A program made the translations under genes and the position numbers. Of a stretch of DNA of 9,891 bases, positions 8,096-9,891 are shown in pieces (the first letter of the stretch is position 1; every line of letters starts with the position of its first letter). The DNA lies in the NCBI GenBank assembly GCA_030039975.1, contig JASHUO010000054.1, positions 1 to 9,891 of the forward strand, in the 5' to 3' direction. The notes beneath the pieces are model-generated. The model did no database searches and was not told the DNA's origin. It saw only the letters and a list, made by a program, of their open reading frames with translations. This DNA is from Alphaproteobacteria bacterium (GTDB taxonomy: Bacteria; Pseudomonadota; Alphaproteobacteria; ATCC43930; CGMCC-115725).

Positions 8096-9891
<1,796 letters not shown>

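Overview
This window is a core-genome segment of a GC-rich alphaproteobacterium. The evidence is the gene order (end of tuf, tRNA-Trp, secE, nusG, rplK, rplA, rplJ, rplL, rpoB, rpoC), the strong bias to G/C at third codon positions, and protein sequences typical of alphaproteobacteria: an RpoB of 1390 residues, an L10 that begins VDR, and an RpoC that begins MNELMNIFGQ. The L10 and RpoC sequences look most like Rhodospirillales-type bacteria to me. That order-level guess is from memory and is only moderately secure.

Layout, all genes on the + strand. Bases 1-162 are the last 53 codons of tuf (EF-Tu). A three-stem palindromic repeat (185-259) and a complete tRNA-Trp with encoded CCA (290-365) follow. 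Next come secE (430-627) and nusG (632-1168), 4 bases apart. A structured leader (1169-1286) precedes rplK (1287-1715) and rplA (1719-2414). A second, longer leader (2415-2691) precedes rplJ (2692-3210) and rplL (3252-3638). A hairpin-rich spacer of 215 bases (3639-3853) leads into rpoB (3854-8026), and a short spacer leads to rpoC (8096 to the window edge; 598 of roughly 1400 codons are present).

The genes supply linked parts of gene expression: EF-Tu delivers aminoacyl-tRNA, SecE anchors the Sec translocon, NusG couples RNA polymerase to Rho or to the ribosome, L11/L1/L10/L7-L12 form the two mobile stalks of the 50S subunit, and beta and beta' form the RNA polymerase active centre. All coding genes look intact, with family-typical lengths and catalytic or binding motifs in place. 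No mobile element, CRISPR array, phage gene or accessory system is visible.

The interest lies between the genes. The rplK leader carries a GGGAGGC segment like the L1-binding part of 23S rRNA, plus two mutually incompatible pairings. The rplJ leader carries a kink-turn-like candidate for L10 binding and several hairpins, and ends in a possible switch: a GNRA-capped hairpin competes with an 8-bp pairing that would enclose the ribosome binding site and start codon. The two leaders share a 10-mer and a 12-mer in the same order. The rplL-rpoB spacer holds very stable hairpins placed where E. coli has its attenuator and RNase III site. I see no previously undescribed multigene system here. The possible novelty is at the level of RNA regulation.
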